From positions 8,465,410 to 8,529,409 of the forward strand of contig NC_050738.1 of the NCBI RefSeq assembly GCF_014529535.1: a stretch of DNA of 64,000 bases, in the 5' to 3' direction. Of the stretch, positions 60,505 through 64,000 are shown piece by piece (the stretch's first letter is position 1; the number at the start of each line of letters is the position of its first letter). The position numbers and the translations under genes are program-made. The notes under the pieces were generated by a model, which did not search any database, was not told the origin of the DNA, and worked only from the letters and a program-made list of their open reading frames with translations. This DNA is from Bradysia coprophila. Taxonomy: Eukaryota > Arthropoda > Insecta > Diptera > Sciaridae.

Positions 60505-62343
60505 CTAATTCGTCTTCTTATTTTGCTTCAATCGGTCCATTCGCTGCAACAGTGTTGGATGTGAGTGCGACCATGATGAGTACATCCAGTCGTAGATGGG
60601 GAAACCCAAATTGTCAATATTCAATTTGATCAGCGCCTTGCTCAATTCATTGCTGTAGCCCAATTTCTGTGCAAATTCATCGGCTTGATACTCGAATTTC
60701 CTGGACAATACGGTCATGGCGAATGTGATCAGTGAATTGTAAGCACCGAATATGTAGGTGAAGATCAGAATTAGTCCAACCAAAACTGGTTTTTCGCCTT
60801 CTTTGAAACCAACAGCCCTGTAAACCGGATCGAAGTGGAACAAGTAGCCGAATGCGAAGAACATCAGAAACAGATGCACCTGCGAGATGATAATATTTTT
60901 GGTTACATGGCCGAGTTTCCAGTGTCCGAGCTCATGAGCCAAAACAGCCAAAACTTCGCTGTCTTCGCAACCCTTGTTGTCTTTAGCGGGTAGTAGGGTA
61001 TCTCCTTCTGTTGCATCTTCAGATTTATTCTCTTCGATTGGCTTGCCTTTGTTGATCAATAATGTGTCGAATAAGACGATTCTCTTCGATCCCCACAGTC
61101 CGTAAAAGTAAGCGTTAGAATGAGCTGAAAGGAGACGAAAAATCATGAATCAAAAATCCATGTTGAACGCAGAATGCCCTCTCCTATCTTACAGAGTGAA
61201 AAGATTTCAATCAAACTGCATGTACTAACCTGAACGCTTGGATCCTTCCACGACGTACAACTGCTTCAATGGGAACTTCAATTTAGCTGATAATTCTTCG
61301 ATCGATTTTCTTAGCGGACCATCATCCAATGGTCGATAGGTGTCGAAAAGTGGTGCAATAAAAACGGGATAAATTGTTACGAATAGCAGCGTAACGATTC
61401 CGACGAACAACCACAACCACACAAAGAAATACTGTCCACCAATCTGCACAATGTAAATAACAGCACTAGCTATCGGCAGAGTTAACGTAATGCTGAGTGC
61501 AAGTGACTTGAGTTGATCGATCACAAAGAAACCGGCCGTCTGCTTGTTGAAACCATGTTTTTCTTCCAACACGAATACGCTGTAAATTGTGAACGGCATT
61601 TCCTTGACCAAACTGACAACGGTCAGTACGAGAATCAATACGCAGCTGGTCTGAATTTCACTGTCAGGATTCAAATTCAATTGAGCGGTAAGTTCCTGGC
61701 TCTTGTACCACATTAACGAGAGTACGCCGTAGTACAGTTCCAATGGCACCAGGATTACTTCTAGCAGAATCGATTTCACAATCGAAAATTGAGATTTGTC
61801 CAGTCCGTACAGGCGAGCTTTGTCAAACGTTTCCATTGTTAGTTCATTTTTCAGCTCGACCGGCACCTTCTTTGAAGTCTTGTAAACATTGACCTGGAAA
61901 AGAAAATAATTTCCATTTTCAGTCGGTACACGTATGTAGTACGGCTGGTAGTGACTAAATAAAAATGACACATTTATTTGCAGTTATTTTATCATCTATC
62001 ACGTTTCACTTATTCAACTTTTATCTTATCCAAAGGTTACATGGATACAAAAAGCGTGATGCTTTGTATCGATACATATTCGAAGTGCATGTTACAATCT
62101 CGTACAGGCGATAATACCCCATACAAATTGTCACCGATAAAAAACAAGACTAAAATATGCCGACAATAAATGCAACATTTCGACATGAAGTTCGTTACGT
62201 ACGTACATCAACAACGCAAAGGTACTTACTTGCCGCATTATCAGATAAAGTTCAAAAACATTTTCGAGTAAAATGAAGCCGATTATGTAGTACAGAATCA
62301 CATCTCCGGACAGATAGCTTTTTAATTGCGAAGTAAAATCCAT
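60505..62343 (-). CDS. ste24: CAAX prenyl protease 1 (Ste24/ZMPSTE24 zinc metalloprotease)
   Basis: This multi-pass membrane zinc protease of the ER and inner nuclear membrane removes the AAX tripeptide from prenylated CAAX proteins and, in vertebrates, matures prelamin A. Three minus-strand exons join in phase: 62343-62230, 61893-61230 and 61124-60505, giving 465 residues, close to the human 475. The order fits: an N-terminal helix, then QVNVYKTSKKVPVELKN, EEKHGFNKQTAGFF, VEGSKRSGHSNAYF-type sequence across the exon 2/3 join (here KRS-A-HSNAYFYG), and the zinc motif HELGH near residues 323-327. Downstream, KFEYQADEFAQKLG supplies the third zinc ligand, Glu. The acidic loop before HELGH is shorter than in humans. 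The gene is divergent from the mute-like gene. AATAAA on the minus strand near 60338 could end the transcript. Confidence 0.96.
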
Positions 62344-63374
62344 TTTAGCGGAGTTTCTTCGGTAACTATAAATTTTAGCCCAGCTTACTCTTCTCAGCCA
62401 AAAAGAGGTTTGTCAACCTCGTCTACTAAAAAATGGTGAATATAAATTTCAACATGATGTGGTAGGTACGGTTGTAGCGACTGTTAAATATTTCCTAGAT
62501 TATTCTAGTACTCTATCGACAAGTTAGAGGAAGAGGAATTCTTTGAAAAACAGCCTACCGAAATCGGGACTTTTTTTATTGGAATCATTTTTATGTGCCT
62601 AGACAGGAATGGAACCTTAAAATCCAAAACTACTTTCAATTTTTGTACTTTGTGTTCCCGATCGGATCCTGCTCGGCCGGGCTAGAATCGAAAGTAGGTT
62701 TTAAATGACAACTTATTTACGAACTTCAGTTTGGAAATGGCCAGGGTCAACTATTTCAAAGTTAGTGAATTTTCCGGGACACCTTTTGGGAAAACCTTGA
62801 TCACGGCCCAATTCCATTCGAAAAAAAAATGAAAAAAGATTCCCTATTTCCGGAGTGACCTTTAAATTTTTCATACAAATAGCTTTTCCGGCCGGATAAT
62901 CCATTTCCAATTTTCCAGAAAAAGTTTTTTTATACAACTTTTTACGCTAAACACCATGAGATAAAAATAAATCCTTTTGACCTCAAAGCCAACGAAGTTT
63001 TTTTTTCGACATAAGAAGCACCAGGTGCAGTGAACCTAACTATATCAACGCAGTTGTATGTGTTCAGGTCTTTGGCTGAACTCGTGCTCTTGCCTTCACG
63101 AATACTCTACATTCCCAAAGTGGGATTGTTTCCCAAACTTACACGCTATTCTTGCTTATCATGATAACAAACTATCACAAAATTTCGCAAAGAATTCAAA
63201 ATTTACCGCTTCGTTTTCGCAATTTTTGTGATACGTTTTTTCAACACAGAGGAAATTTCCTGACGTTTCTGACAGCTTTGACAGTCATTTGTTTTGCAAC
63301 AAACAGATTTTTTTAACCAATTCAGTGAAACAGCAAGAAATGATGCAATGTGATGTAAAACCAATTATTCCGCT
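62344..63374. other. Divergent promoter region between Ste24 and the mute-like gene
   Basis: About 1 kb separates the two start codons. It includes a 74-codon minus-strand frame (62713-62937) without known similarity. Near 63260-63290 are TGACGTTTCTGACAGC and TTTGACAGTCATTTG words, upstream of the mute-like start. No TATA box is obvious. Confidence 0.5.
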
Positions 63375-64000
63375 ATGAAGTCAAAATCGCCGGCCCAATC
63401 TCAGTCGCAGGCTCATTCATCGTCATTTGAGACACCAAAGAAGAGGATCTCAACTTCTGTTGACGGCTGTAGGCGCAATTTAGAAGATGAGTTAGAAACA
63501 CCAAAACACAAAAGGCGGTCATCGACGAAAAAGTCGCAACGGTGAACATTGTGGTTGGTGGCCGTAGATTTTCACTGTTCTGACCATTACTTTTGTTTTG
63601 CAGAAAGCGACGACCCAGTGAAAGTGATGAAGAAAAAATTGATAAAAAAACGGAGGAAAATATTCAACAGGTCGCACTGAAGAATAATTTAACGGAGGAA
63701 GCCGTGAAAAAAATTCTGAAGGTAGAGAAGCTATGCCAACGCGAGACGTGGACTTTCAACGATTTTTATTTTGTTTTTGTTTCAACAGAAAGTCGTGGGC
63801 AACGATCACGTGTTGGCCATAGTTAAATTGAAGGAAGAAGAAATGGAGAGACACAGTCTATCAGTACACTTAACCAATGACGACGATGACGAGGATCACG
63901 ACGATATGGAACATGCGCCAAAAATTACACGATCTAAAGCAAAAGTTCTGAACAAAAAAATTCTTCCTATCACAGCACCATCAGAACCTTCCGAAGCATC
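63375..64000 (+). CDS. mute: mute/GON4L-like nuclear protein, N-terminal part (runs off the right edge)
   Basis: GON4L and its fly homologue mute (muscle wasted) are large nuclear proteins. In flies mute works in the histone locus body and affects histone expression. Visible exons in phase are 63375-63541, 63604-63721 and 63789-64000 (continuing). The start MKSKSPAQSQSQAHSSSFE is followed by a Lys/Arg-rich, nuclear-localisation-like stretch (KHKRRSSTKKSQRKRRP). Then comes a block like the GON4L N-terminal conserved region: NNLTEEAVKKILKKVVGNDH, followed by VLAIVKLKEEE and, after an acidic DDDDEDHDD run, PKITRSKAKVL. The K(I/M)TRSK motif is characteristic. The later SANT and PAH-like domains would lie outside the window. 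Family assignment rests on about 100 residues, so it is likely but not certain. Confidence 0.7.

Noticed and set aside
1..64000. CRISPR arrays, operons, tRNA or rRNA genes
   Set aside because: The direct repeats seen are satellite, minisatellite or transposon repeats. Genes have spliceosomal introns, and no cloverleaf or rRNA core sequence was recognised by eye. A tRNA scan would be needed to exclude tRNAs fully.

Overview
The window reads as nuclear DNA of an insect, most likely a fly of the lower Diptera (a fungus gnat would fit, but this is an inference). It is AT-rich, its genes have short GT..AG introns, and its proteins resemble Drosophila and mosquito orthologues: RhoGEF2, Vps11, SdhC, mRpL43, Ste24/ZMPSTE24, a ZFAND4-type protein and mute/GON4L. 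One odorant-receptor-like gene is also present. No bacterial, plasmid, phage or CRISPR features are seen.

Layout. 1-2.4 kb: a tandem array of ~146-bp units, split by a 1.1-kb retroelement-type insertion, then a ~470-bp module with an 8-bp minisatellite. 8.3-31.3 kb (+): the 3' half of RhoGEF2, with the DH domain, a PH domain split by a 17-kb intron, and the C-terminal tail. A frame-compatible extra exon at 26.09 kb could start a short isoform. 31.3-41.4 kb: the RhoGEF2 3' flank, then an island of hairpin/MITE-type repeats around an odorant-receptor gene (+) whose N-terminal exon is not found. 41.5-48.5 kb (-): a ZFAND4/ANUBL1-like gene with a dead LINE relic in its first intron. 50.1-53.9 kb (+): Vps11, with an unusual acidic C-terminus carrying NPF motifs. 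54.5-55.2 kb (-): SdhC, convergent with Vps11. 55.5-58.5 kb: a dense cluster of long palindromes and one 862-bp insertion with an 18-bp target duplication. 59.1-59.8 kb (+): mRpL43. 60.5-62.3 kb (-): Ste24. 63.4 kb to the edge (+): the start of a mute/GON4L-like gene, divergent from Ste24.

The genes are mostly unrelated housekeeping or signalling functions: Rho activation, endolysosomal tethering, complex II, mitochondrial translation, CAAX processing and nuclear regulation. The window does not form a pathway or operon. All exon joins were worked out by hand from splice sites and reading phase. They are internally consistent but not tested against transcripts. The most interesting signals are the RhoGEF2 extra exon, which carries three RRxS motifs, the NPF-rich Vps11 tail, and the number and regularity of hairpin elements with recognisable target duplications. 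I did not find a clearly new multi-gene system.
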